DNA of 9,894 nucleotides from Dehalococcoidia bacterium (GCA_003562555.1 PWUO01000243.1:1-9894), one strand, 5' to 3'; numbered from the stretch's first letter, positions 1 to 5,989 are shown. The notes: generated by a model from the sequence alone, not told the origin. Translations and numbers: made by a program.

Positions 1-1
1 G

Positions 2-823
2 AGGGTAGTGAGGGGTGTACGTTGCGTCCTGATGCGGGAGGACGGCACGTCGTTCGCTGTGAATGTCGATGCGAGTCCTGACCTATCTGAGAATCGACGT
101 ATCGACAGAGTAGTCATTTCGCTGCACCCACCATACGAAGAAAGCTCTTACTCCGGCGACATGCGGCCATCATGGGAAGAGGTGAGGGCGCTCCTGAGTA
201 TTGTGAATACGCGTGCGGTTTCTAAGCGGGCTGAGATTGCCGGCCAGATTCAGCGGGGTATTGGGGATGCGCTTCAGAATGCATGGCTAGAGTTCGATGC
301 ACTCAGACAGGATCTGGACAAGCTCGATGAACCGCCACTGTCCGGTCGATTGGAGACGATTGCGCTCTTCCTTCGCGAGGCGACTGCCAACGCGGCTGAC
401 CTCGGAGCGGCCTGCCGACCACAGGTGTGGGACCATCATGGAGTGGTTTCCGCCCTCGAGTCGCGACTCAGTCATTTCGAAACCACTGCAGGACTCGACT
501 GGTCATTCCAGGATCGCAGCAACGGGAAGCACTCGCTTGATGCCGCGAGGTGCACCGTCCTCTTTCAGGTTGGGGATGAACTGATTGCCCGGGCCGCTGA
601 TGACTCATGCAGGATGGAGGTAGCGCTCGATGCCAACGAGCACTACTGGTTGCTTATGGTGAGTTCCTACGGGGAGGAGGCCTCAGCCTGCCGCCCATCA
701 GACTGCTCTGTCGATGCGCGCGTCCGTGAAGCATTACGGTCGCTGTCCGGAAGCATTGAGACAGTACGACTCGGCGAACGGCACGTGGTGCGTTACGTGA
801 TCCTTCCGACATCCGCACAGTAG
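2..823 (+). CDS. PAS/histidine-kinase-like protein, degenerate (pseudokinase), 5' end outside window
   Basis: The reading frame is open to the window edge, so the gene probably begins upstream; the first possible start inside is GTG at 8 (residue 1 below). Residues 5-40 look like the second half of a PAS domain (MREDGTSF, then a beta strand ending VVISLHP). Residues 74-165 follow the NarL/LiaS-type DHp pattern (HisKA_3), with IAGQIQRGIGDALQ where the family has an IA.ELHDG.GQ.L motif, and PQVWDHHGVVSALE matching the conserved P..LDDLGL..AL segment. Residues 178-268 follow the ATPase fold, including a last strand VVRYVILP. The phospho-accepting His is Gln82, the N-box Asn is replaced in ELIARAAD (about Arg195), and the Asp of the DxGxG box is missing (SSYGEE, 219-224). 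Fold retention with loss of every key residue argues for a non-catalytic sensor or scaffold. Its full domain set and partner regulator lie outside the window. Confidence 0.7.
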   Translation, partial: RVVRGVRCVLMREDGTSFAVNVDASPDLSENRRIDRVVISLHPPYEESSYSGDMRPSWEEVRALLSIVNTRAVSKRAEIAGQIQRGIGDALQNAWLEFDALRQDLDKLDEPPLSGRLETIALFLREATANAADLGAACRPQVWDHHGVVSALESRLSHFETTAGLDWSFQDRSNGKHSLDAARCTVLFQVGDELIARAADDSCRMEVALDANEHYWLLMVSSYGEEASACRPSDCSVDARVREALRSLSGSIETVRLGERHVVRYVILPTSAQ

Positions 824-952
824 GAGAAGCCGTGCAGCATGTTGGGTGAAGCTCACGTATCGGGTCTGACACCGCGATATTCTGGCAATGAGCGGTAGTG
901 ATGGGTGCGGAGCCAGATTAGCCCGATGACGAAACATAACGGAGGTGGGGAA

Positions 953-1147
953 ATGCTCGACAACAACACATACAACTTGATGATGCAGCTTGTGGAGGAG
1001 AGCAAGTCTGCATGGCGTATGAGAACCCTCTACGAAGAGGAGGCTGCGCACTGTGACGAATGTGTTCAGCTGTGGCAACGACTGCTCGCCGAGAAAGAAC
1101 GAAACGTGGACGAGCTTGAGAGACTGGTCAAGTCTCATTTGAAGTAG
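953..1147 (+). CDS. Small helical protein with a CxxC motif, function unknown
   Basis: This 64-residue soluble protein starts at ATG 953, chosen because GGAGGTG (941-947) lies five bases upstream; an in-frame ATG-less extension back to 905 has no such signal. It is almost entirely charged and amphipathic helix: an N-terminal MLDNNTYNLMMQLVEESKS, then a C34-D-E-C37 pair, then a Glu/Lys-rich helix ending LVKSHLK. There is no signal peptide or membrane segment. The shape suggests a helical hairpin with the two cysteines near the turn, which could bind metal or form a disulfide. It resembles small conserved uncharacterised proteins I associate with archaea and anaerobic bacteria, but I cannot name a family. 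It stands alone, 129 bases after the kinase-like gene and 192 bases before the cupredoxin. Confidence 0.75.
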   Translation: MLDNNTYNLMMQLVEESKSAWRMRTLYEEEAAHCDECVQLWQRLLAEKERNVDELERLVKSHLK

Positions 1148-1274
1148 TCCACTATACCGGTTGCACGAGAAGCGTCTCATCGTTTCCTTGCCTGTGATAC
1201 CCGGTGGCCGGGCACAGCAACCGCACTCACCTCGGGCTGAGGCGCGGACAACGATGTGATGGGCCCAAACCTGT

Positions 1275-1304
1275 CAGCGACTGACCATGATGGTCGTGTC
1301 GCTG
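1275..1304 (+). repeat. Stem-loop in the leader of the cupredoxin gene
   Basis: CAGCGAC (1275-1281) pairs with GTCGCTG (1298-1304), and inside it GACCA (1283-1287) pairs with TGGTC (1291-1295) around a TGA loop. That gives 12 base pairs interrupted by one small internal loop. It ends 35 bases before the chosen start codon and is not followed by a T run, so it is not a normal terminator. It may be a structured leader or a protein-binding palindrome. Confidence 0.45.
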
Positions 1305-1339
1305 CGACGCCGATCTTGCCATTGACGAGGAGGAAATTC

Positions 1340-1744
1340 ATGTCATTGCCCTACAGATGGTCAGTTGCTATAGCGATTTCCCTGTTGCTGCTGTTCGGCT
1401 GTGCGGGTGAGCCTGCACCGGACCCGGTGCCCACACCTACGCCGCAGCCTGGCGAGCCTGTCACCATCGAACTGAGTGCCCAGAACGGCAGGTTTGACAA
1501 CGAAACTCTGGCTGCGCCTGCCGGTTCCGAGGTCACGGTCGTGTTTAACAACCTTGACTCTGATTCCCACAATTTTGCGTTGTACGAGAGTTCCGCGGCG
1601 ACGACCGCAATCTTCGTTGGGGAGATAATTATGGGTCCTGACGTGATCGAATACGTCTTCACGGCTCCGGAGTCTCCGGGTGAGTACTTCTTCCGCTGCG
1701 ATCCGCATCCGTTCACTATGACTGGCACGTTCGTCGTCAGTTGA
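1340..1744 (+). CDS. Cupredoxin-like copper-binding lipoprotein
   Basis: The product is a 134-residue secreted lipoprotein predicted to carry a mononuclear type-1 copper and to shuttle electrons at the outer face of the membrane. ATG 1340 is preferred over the in-frame ATG 1256 because GAGGAGGA (1327-1334) precedes it and a proper signal peptide then begins at once. Residues 1-21 are a lipoprotein signal with lipobox LFGC (Cys21 becomes the lipidated N terminus). Residues 22-40 are a Pro/Thr linker. Residues 41-134 form the cupredoxin barrel. The copper ligands expected for this family are all present: His77 in DSHNF, then Cys120, His123 and Met127 in CDPHPFTM. It is similar to the plastocyanin-like Cupredoxin_1 group. 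The electron partner cannot be read from the neighbours, as no oxidase or reductase subunit is adjacent. Confidence 0.9.
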   Translation: MSLPYRWSVAIAISLLLLFGCAGEPAPDPVPTPTPQPGEPVTIELSAQNGRFDNETLAAPAGSEVTVVFNNLDSDSHNFALYESSAATTAIFVGEIIMGPDVIEYVFTAPESPGEYFFRCDPHPFTMTGTFVVS

Positions 1745-1933
1745 GGGATGCAGGCTTCGCCGCTTCGGAAGATTCCCTATGCTCTATGCGGTGTGATTCT
1801 ACGTACGCCTGTGCCGCGTATGGCCTGTGTGACCTGGTGCCGCGACTTCAGAGCATCGACGATGTCACGAAATTCGCTGCCGGCCGGAAACAGAGCGGTC
1901 GGATCGCGAAACTCGCATCGAGGGTCCATTCGC

Positions 1934-1956
1934 TCGGCACGTTCAATCCGTGCCGA
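1934..1956. promoter_or_regulatory. 8-7-8 palindrome, candidate operator or hairpin of the redox operon
   Basis: TCGGCACG (1934-1941) and CGTGCCGA (1949-1956) are perfect inverted repeats separated by seven bases. The right arm falls where the -35 region of the promoter at 1969-1977 would be. That position and the two-half-site spacing are typical of a dimeric transcription factor. The absence of a following T run speaks against a terminator. The regulator is unknown. Confidence 0.45.
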
Positions 1957-1968
1957 AGGAGCTCTGTC

Positions 1969-1977
1969 TGCTAGAAT
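1969..1977 (+). promoter_or_regulatory. Extended -10 promoter upstream of the glutaredoxin gene
   Basis: TGC-TAGAAT matches the extended -10 pattern TGnTATAAT, with TAGAAT differing from consensus at one base. No good -35 hexamer is visible, as is usual for extended -10 promoters. Transcription would begin near 1984, leaving a leader of about 100 bases. Confidence 0.35.
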
Positions 1978-2086
1978 CGTCCCAGTCAGACATCGACCGC
2001 GTAAGGGCCATGCGCTCCCAGACAGGCCGAGGCCGAGAGCGTAGCCTGCTGCCTGAATGGCGCGCGATCGAAGGAGGTTAGTGCAA

Positions 2087-2368
2087 ATGAACAAGACACG
2101 TGTTGAAGGAGAGAACAAAGGCGACATAATGCTGTATGGCTTAAGCACCTGTGGCTGGTGCCTTAAGACGAAACAGCTGTTGGACGAGTTGGGTGTCGCA
2201 TACGACTACGTGTTCGTTGACCAGCTTACAGGTACGGACAGGGGAAAGGCGGTTGAGGAAGTTTCCGAGTGGAACCCGAGCGTCAGTTTCCCAACGGTCG
2301 TCATCAACAGGTCGACTGGAATTGTTGGGTACAAAGAAGCAGAGATCAGGAAGGCGGTGGGGAAGTGA
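2087..2368 (+). CDS. Glutaredoxin-like thiol-disulfide protein
   Basis: The product is a 93-residue cytoplasmic protein of the thioredoxin fold, NrdH/glutaredoxin type. ATG 2087 is preferred because AAGGAGG (2071-2077) lies nine bases upstream; GTG 2081 is too close and ATG 2057 has no such signal. Strand one (IMLYGLS) leads into the active site C22-G-W-C25, followed by the helix KTKQLLDELG. The cis-proline segment SFPTVVI (Pro69) and a final helix EAEIRKAVGK complete the fold. CGWC differs from the CPYC of classical glutaredoxins and is closer to other NrdH-like and archaeal redoxins. Its stop overlaps the start of the next gene by four bases (GTGA), so the two are translationally coupled. 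The neighbour is a thioredoxin-reducing enzyme, so the likely role is that this protein is its substrate and passes electrons on to cellular disulfides. Confidence 0.88.
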   Translation: MNKTRVEGENKGDIMLYGLSTCGWCLKTKQLLDELGVAYDYVFVDQLTGTDRGKAVEEVSEWNPSVSFPTVVINRSTGIVGYKEAEIRKAVGK

Positions 2369-2883
2369 GCGAACAGAACATCGATGCTGCTGAGATCAAT
2401 GAGCTCTATAAGCGATTGGATCGCGAAGCCGAGGCTGGCGGATACCACCTGAATCCCGACGAAGAGTTCACCAAGGGACTGGTGCGTAGTCTCATCGTAA
2501 ACGAACGCAGATACGGATACTGGGCCTGTCCCTGCCGACTCGCATCCGGAGAGAAGGTGCATGACCTGGATATCATTTGTCCATGCGATTATAGGGACCC
2601 CGATCTTGACGACTATGGTGCGTGTTACTGCGCCCTGTATGTATCTGAAGCGATTAAGAAAGGTGAACGGCCACCTGACAGCATACCCGAGCGTCGTCCC
2701 CCACCCGGAAAGCGATCCGCGGCACCGGCTGCAGCAACAGCCGCGACTCCGACACTTTCGCTGCCCGTCTGGCGCTGCAAGGTGTGCGGCTACTTGTGCG
2801 CGAGGGAACATCCACCCGAGACCTGTCCCGTCTGCAAGGTTAAGCGGGACCGGTTCGAGCACTTCATGGGTCCCGTGGCATAA
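2365..2883 (+). CDS. Ferredoxin:thioredoxin reductase catalytic domain fused to a rubredoxin-like domain
   Basis: This 172-residue protein starts at GTG 2365, inside the stop of the glutaredoxin gene. Residues 1-100 are the FTR catalytic (beta) domain, which reduces a thioredoxin-like disulfide with single electrons through a [4Fe-4S] cluster beside a redox disulfide. Six cysteines form three CxC pairs: CPC at 55-57, CPC at 72-74 and CYC at 87-89. By family analogy C55, C72, C74 and C87 bind the cluster and C57-C89 is the active disulfide. The spacers are 14 and 12 residues, against 16 and 8 in plant and cyanobacterial enzymes, and the His of the plant CHC motif is Tyr88. Residues 101-134 are a Pro/Ala-rich linker. 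Residues 136-167 are a short rubredoxin like that of rubrerythrin (WRCKVC at 136-141, CPVC at 154-157), with an extra Cys145. No FTR variable subunit is nearby, so the rubredoxin may replace ferredoxin docking as electron entry. Confidence 0.9.
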   Translation: MSEQNIDAAEINELYKRLDREAEAGGYHLNPDEEFTKGLVRSLIVNERRYGYWACPCRLASGEKVHDLDIICPCDYRDPDLDDYGACYCALYVSEAIKKGERPPDSIPERRPPPGKRSAAPAAATAATPTLSLPVWRCKVCGYLCAREHPPETCPVCKVKRDRFEHFMGPVA

Positions 2884-2918
2884 ATTATCTGCGGCACCAT
2901 GCGCTGCCCTCAGAAACA

Positions 2919-2979
2919 GTCGGGCCAGGACGACACTGCAAGTACAGACTGCTAATACGAAGATCTGAGTTGGCCCGAC
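2919..2979. repeat. Long-spaced inverted repeat before a small membrane protein gene
   Basis: GTCGGGCCA (2919-2927) and TGGCCCGAC (2971-2979) are exact 9-base inverted repeats 43 bases apart, ending eight bases before the Shine-Dalgarno of the gene at 3000. There is no T run. It could fold the leader of that gene or be a pair of protein half-sites. Confidence 0.4.
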
Positions 2980-2999
2980 GGAAGCCAGGAGATAGAGCC

Positions 3000-3152
3000 T
3001 TGAGTGAACTGACACAGAAGACGAAGATCGTAATAGGTGCGGCGTTGGTCGTCGTGTTCCTGCTGGGAGTCATTTTCGGACAGACTGTGGGTAGCGGCCG
3101 GGCGTCCTTCGTCTGCCCGCTGGTGCCATCGGTCTACCAGCAGCAGCCATGA
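3000..3152 (+). CDS. Small single-pass membrane protein, function unknown
   Basis: This is a 50-residue protein beginning at TTG 3000, supported by AGGAGAT (2987-2993) eight bases upstream; a TTG at 2970 in the same frame lacks such a site. A short polar N terminus (SELTQKTK) is followed by one hydrophobic segment at about residues 9-29 (IVIGAALVVVFLLGVIFG) and a tail of about 20 residues ending SVYQQQP with one Cys39. The positive charges before the helix predict the N terminus inside and the tail outside. There is no lipobox. Similar tiny membrane proteins often assist larger complexes, but nothing identifies a partner. It may be co-transcribed with the next gene, 82 bases on. Confidence 0.6.
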   Translation: MSELTQKTKIVIGAALVVVFLLGVIFGQTVGSGRASFVCPLVPSVYQQQP

Positions 3153-3234
3153 GGAAAGCAAGTGCACGCGTGCAGGCGAGCTGAAAGGGTCATGCGTGGC
3201 GCCGAAACAGTCGAGGGGGCCGGTTGAGGGTGGC

Positions 3235-3612
3235 ATGAGGGTCATAGGGGTCAGTAGACGCTCCATCATCGCGGCAGCGACGGCGGTGTTCGCGTTTGCG
3301 CTCGTGTTCGCGGTTGGGCACTATGTGGCCTACGGTGTGACGCCAGATTCCAGACTCATACGCTCGTATGTCCTAATCGTGGCGCTCCTTGGCGGCATTC
3401 CAACGTTGCTCCGTCTGTACCGCCTGGGTATTGTCTTCATCGCCGGAGCAGGCATCGGATGGATTGTGGATTGTGTGATAACCGTGACCAGTGACCCGCT
3501 TCGGCCGTCTATGCAGGCTGGAATGTACAACCTGTTCGTCACGACGGGTTTCGCAATTGCAGCAGTCATCGCCGAGGTAGTGTTCCGTCTTCGACGGAGT
3601 GACTCGGCGTGA
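3235..3612 (+). CDS. Multi-pass membrane protein, function unknown
   Basis: The product is a 125-residue integral membrane protein. ATG 3235 is chosen because GAGGG (3226-3230) is just upstream and the sequence before it in this frame is a polar, Arg/Ser-rich stretch with no membrane character. Four hydrophobic segments can be seen at about residues 11-33, 43-60, 64-85 and 97-118, joined by short loops with Arg-rich edges (RRS, LLRLYRLG, RLRRSD). The second loop after segment three contains TSDPLRPSM. No catalytic or metal motif is apparent; a Cys at 80 is within a membrane segment. I do not recognise the family. A palindrome TGCACGCGTGCA (3163-3174) and a possible 21-codon leader ORF lie in the 82 bases separating it from the preceding small membrane protein. 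Confidence 0.7.
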   Translation: MRVIGVSRRSIIAAATAVFAFALVFAVGHYVAYGVTPDSRLIRSYVLIVALLGGIPTLLRLYRLGIVFIAGAGIGWIVDCVITVTSDPLRPSMQAGMYNLFVTTGFAIAAVIAEVVFRLRRSDSA

Positions 3613-3690
3613 GGCTTCTCGCTCACCGGCCTCGTTGCGACACGCGTTCGCTATACGTTGTCGGGGCATTTGCGCTCACACTTCGTGCCT

Positions 3691-3749
3691 GCAAGGACAT
3701 TAGACATGGTGCAGGCGCCATTCATTCAGGCGCTCTCCCGTGTCCTTGC
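3691..3749. repeat. Long-spaced inverted repeat abutting a promoter-like -10
   Basis: GCAAGGACA (3691-3699) and TGTCCTTGC (3741-3749) are exact 9-base inverted repeats 41 bases apart. A smaller stem (GCGCC 3715-3719 with GGCGC 3729-3733) lies inside. The right arm touches the -10-like TATAGT at 3750, so the element could either fold the DNA or RNA or present two operator half-sites. Confidence 0.45.
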
Positions 3750-3755
3750 TATAGT
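3747..3755 (+). promoter_or_regulatory. Extended -10 promoter for the transglutaminase-like gene
   Basis: TGC-TATAGT fits TGnTATAAT with one hexamer mismatch. The nearest -35-like hexamer is poor (TTCAGG at 3725 with a 19-base spacer). It would give a leader of about 75-80 bases before ATG 3839. Confidence 0.35.
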
Positions 3756-3838
3756 TAGCTGAGTACAGTTGCCCTTCGCCCGGCCAAAGGCGCCGGCATC
3801 CAGTACCGGTGCGCGCAGACTCTGAGGAGAAGAACAGA

Positions 3839-4552
3839 ATGTCCGAACGCAGGGGTCCGGGATTCAGGATACTGTTACCCGCTGTCGTATTGTCCGCGAT
3901 CGTGATCGTTGTACTTGCTGCAGGGTTGCTGGTGCTGCGGCAGGATCTCAACGATACACGTCACGTGTTGGCCCATACAAGGGGCCAATTTCTGCAGGTA
4001 GAGGCCGATCTCAATGCGACACGCGCCGATCTGACCTCGATCGACCGTGACCTCCAGGAGACTCGGGAGGCGCTCGCGCTAACCGAGGCGACGCTCTCCG
4101 GGACACATGCGACCGTGGATTCGCTGCGTTCCGCACTTGCGGCTCTTGAGGTCAACTATGACCGGCTGACAATCGGGTACGGCTATGTTCTGAGCGATCC
4201 CACGTATGAGATGATGGCGGCGTTCCTGGAGAACGATCCCACCAGCGACAGGGAGTATCATATCGAGGACTATAACTGCACGGATTTCAGTGCAGATGTC
4301 AAGGCCAGCGCGGCGATGCTCGGCATGAGATGCGCGTACGTAAACATCTACTTCCCGAACGGCAGCGGCCATGCAATCGTGGCCTTCGATACCACTGACA
4401 GGGGTCTCGTCTTCATAGAACCCCAGACCAACGAGGAGGTGAACCTCCGGGCTGGACGGTCTTACAATGCGAGCATAATCCCCAGGCCCGGGTATTACTA
4501 TCCGGAACCTGACTACGACGATACAGTGGTGAGATTCAGTGTCATATGGTGA
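3839..4552 (+). CDS. Membrane-anchored coiled-coil protein with transglutaminase/papain-like domain
   Basis: This 237-residue protein starts at ATG 3839, eight bases after GAGGAGA (3824-3830); an in-frame GTG at 3809 would add ten polar residues. Residues 11-34 are a single membrane helix with no cleavage site, so it should remain as an anchor with the rest outside. Residues 35-110 are a heptad-like coiled coil rich in Leu, Asp, Arg and Thr with repeated DLN.TR, DLTS and ETREAL units. The C-terminal domain (about 112-237) has the order Cys147 in YNCTDFSADV, His178 in SGHAIVAFDTTD, then acidic candidates Asp184 or Glu194 (VFIEPQT), which matches the Cys-His-Asp/Glu arrangement of transglutaminase-like cysteine hydrolases. 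Likely roles are peptide-bond or isopeptide chemistry at the cell surface, possibly multimeric through the coil. The substrate is unknown. Transcription is probably from the promoter at 3747. Confidence 0.75.
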   Translation: MSERRGPGFRILLPAVVLSAIVIVVLAAGLLVLRQDLNDTRHVLAHTRGQFLQVEADLNATRADLTSIDRDLQETREALALTEATLSGTHATVDSLRSALAALEVNYDRLTIGYGYVLSDPTYEMMAAFLENDPTSDREYHIEDYNCTDFSADVKASAAMLGMRCAYVNIYFPNGSGHAIVAFDTTDRGLVFIEPQTNEEVNLRAGRSYNASIIPRPGYYYPEPDYDDTVVRFSVIW

Positions 4553-4580
4553 ACGCGTATGAGGAGCGCTCAACGCACGC

Positions 4581-4607
4581 ATTATGAGAAAGGGTTGTTG
4601 TCATAAT
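4581..4607. repeat. AT-rich inverted repeat upstream of the 412-residue membrane protein
   Basis: ATTATGA (4581-4587) and TCATAAT (4601-4607) are exact inverted repeats 13 bases apart, 144 bases before the next start codon. The flanking DNA is much more GC-rich, so the AT-rich arms stand out. It may be an operator; it has no T run. Confidence 0.3.
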
Positions 4608-4750
4608 CCAATACCGGTGGCATCGTCCTGACCGAGCGCGAAGCTATGTCGATCGTTGAGATCCTGTCACTGCTAGATGGACGTGTGGCTACTGCCTGGT
4701 CGTGAGCTACGTGGCGCGACGGCAGTGGCCGTCCGAACCGGAGGATACCT

Positions 4751-5989
4751 GTGAGCCGATTCGGCGGCATGATAGACCGGTGGGTTCGCGAGCGGACGTT
4801 CGTTCGCAATGTGCAGGCCGGCGTATTGCTCGAGGACTTCTTCATCGCCGCGGTTGCCGCGGTTCTCGTCATTCGATTGTATCTGCTCTTCGCCTACCGG
4901 TACCTTGTTGATCTTGCTCCCATCACCGGCAGGGTAGTTGTTGGGCCGTTTCACTTCGCTCACATGTTGTGGGGCGGCCTGCTGATGCTTGTGGCACTCA
5001 TCATCCTGTTGACCTATATTGGTCGGTCGAGTCAGGGGGTTGCGGCCGTTGTCGGTGGCATCGGGTTTGGTGCTTTCGTCGATGAGCTTGGGAAAGTAAT
5101 GACCCTTGATAACAACTACTTCTACCAGCCCATTTTCGCCATCATCTATGTGATCTTCGTGGCACTCTTCATCGGTCTGCGCGCAATTCAGCGATCACGA
5201 AGGCTGACAGAGCAGGCAGCGCTGGTCAATGCGTTGCAGTACGCACAGCAGGCGGTGTTGCGTGACTTCGGACCGGAGGAGCGCCGCCACGCTCTCCTTC
5301 TGCTGGAGCGGAGCGATCCGGAACAGCCCATGGTTCAGTCACTGCGAGATGCCATAAACGGCATCGACAGCCCTGCAGTAAGACGGCCTTCAACCTTTCA
5401 GCGCGCGAGGAAGTCCCTGCGAAACACCTACACATGGGTGGTCCGAAGATGGTGGTTTACCCATGTGTTAGTTGGTCTCTTCGTGGCTGATTCGGTTGGT
5501 GCGCTATTCCAAACGGTGTTGCAGGTGAGCTGGTCTGTATTTCTCGTTGGTATGATCGTGCTTGCACTAGTCGGCATGGTTCTTGTCTCCGGCGCACACT
5601 TCACTCGGCACCCATCGACGCGCGCAGCACGCACGAGCGGGCTTCTCCTGATCGCGGTCATACTCTCCATCGGAATCGCGCTTCACATCGAGCAGCAACC
5701 TGAGTCCGTTGTTGACTGGATCCAGGTCATCGCCCCGACTATATCCGCGGTCCTGGTCACGTTCGGAATCCTCACTATCTGGCGATCGCGCCTTGCCGCG
5801 TACAGGATGTTCCACCTTGCGATACTGGTTGCCATCTTCGTCACGCAAGTTTTTGCCTTTCATGACGCACAGGTCCTTGCGGTTGCGGGACTCGCGATAA
5901 GAGTGCTCATCCTGATGGCGCTGCGTTTCATGATCGACCAGGAAGAAACGGCGGGCAGGGTGATCCCCTTGCCTGACGCAGCGCCCTGA
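4751..5989 (+). CDS. Polytopic membrane protein, function unknown
   Basis: The 412-residue product starts at GTG 4751 with GGAGG at 4740-4744. It has two hydrophobic blocks separated by a soluble stretch. Block one holds segments at about 27-49, 69-91, 98-118 and 124-145; residues 146-235 are a charged, mostly helical cytoplasmic region (AIQRSRRLTEQAALVNALQ, GPEERRHALLLLERSDPE); block two holds segments at about 236-258, 262-282, 296-314, 325-345, 350-370 and 374-395. The most striking part is GFGAFVDELGKVMTLDNNYF (residues 105-124), a run of polar and acidic residues at a membrane edge that I have seen repeated in uncharacterised bacterial membrane proteins, plus His68 and His71 in the preceding helix. 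This could be a metal or proton site but no function is known to me. It follows the transglutaminase-like gene by 198 bases and ends where the gene-poor stretch begins. Confidence 0.8.
   Translation: MSRFGGMIDRWVRERTFVRNVQAGVLLEDFFIAAVAAVLVIRLYLLFAYRYLVDLAPITGRVVVGPFHFAHMLWGGLLMLVALIILLTYIGRSSQGVAAVVGGIGFGAFVDELGKVMTLDNNYFYQPIFAIIYVIFVALFIGLRAIQRSRRLTEQAALVNALQYAQQAVLRDFGPEERRHALLLLERSDPEQPMVQSLRDAINGIDSPAVRRPSTFQRARKSLRNTYTWVVRRWWFTHVLVGLFVADSVGALFQTVLQVSWSVFLVGMIVLALVGMVLVSGAHFTRHPSTRAARTSGLLLIAVILSIGIALHIEQQPESVVDWIQVIAPTISAVLVTFGILTIWRSRLAAYRMFHLAILVAIFVTQVFAFHDAQVLAVAGLAIRVLILMALRFMIDQEETAGRVIPLPDAAP

Larger units (their letters stand above)
1745..2086. other. Intergenic region upstream of the redox operon
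   Basis: This gap of about 340 bases has ORFs on both strands, but none has a ribosome binding site or recognisable protein pattern. The second half holds the palindrome at 1934-1956 and the extended -10 at 1969-1977, which together look like the control region of the glutaredoxin operon. The stretch 1745-1930 shows nothing I can name. Confidence 0.5.

Noticed and set aside
1777..2148. 123-codon minus-strand ORF upstream of the glutaredoxin gene
   Set aside because: It runs into the glutaredoxin gene, is Arg-rich and lacks a ribosome binding site; the palindrome and promoter explain the region better.
2206..3015. 269-codon minus-strand ORF opposite the glutaredoxin and FTR genes
   Set aside because: It is the antisense shadow of two clearly identified genes and has no domain features or start signal.
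3163..3174. 12-base palindrome TGCACGCGTGCA
   Set aside because: Short and without supporting context; such palindromes are expected occasionally in a window of this size.
3162..3227. 21-codon leader ORF (GTG start, GAGGAAAG upstream) just before the membrane protein at 3235
   Set aside because: The peptide shows no attenuator-type residue bias and the ribosome binding site may be a chance match; kept only as a remark.
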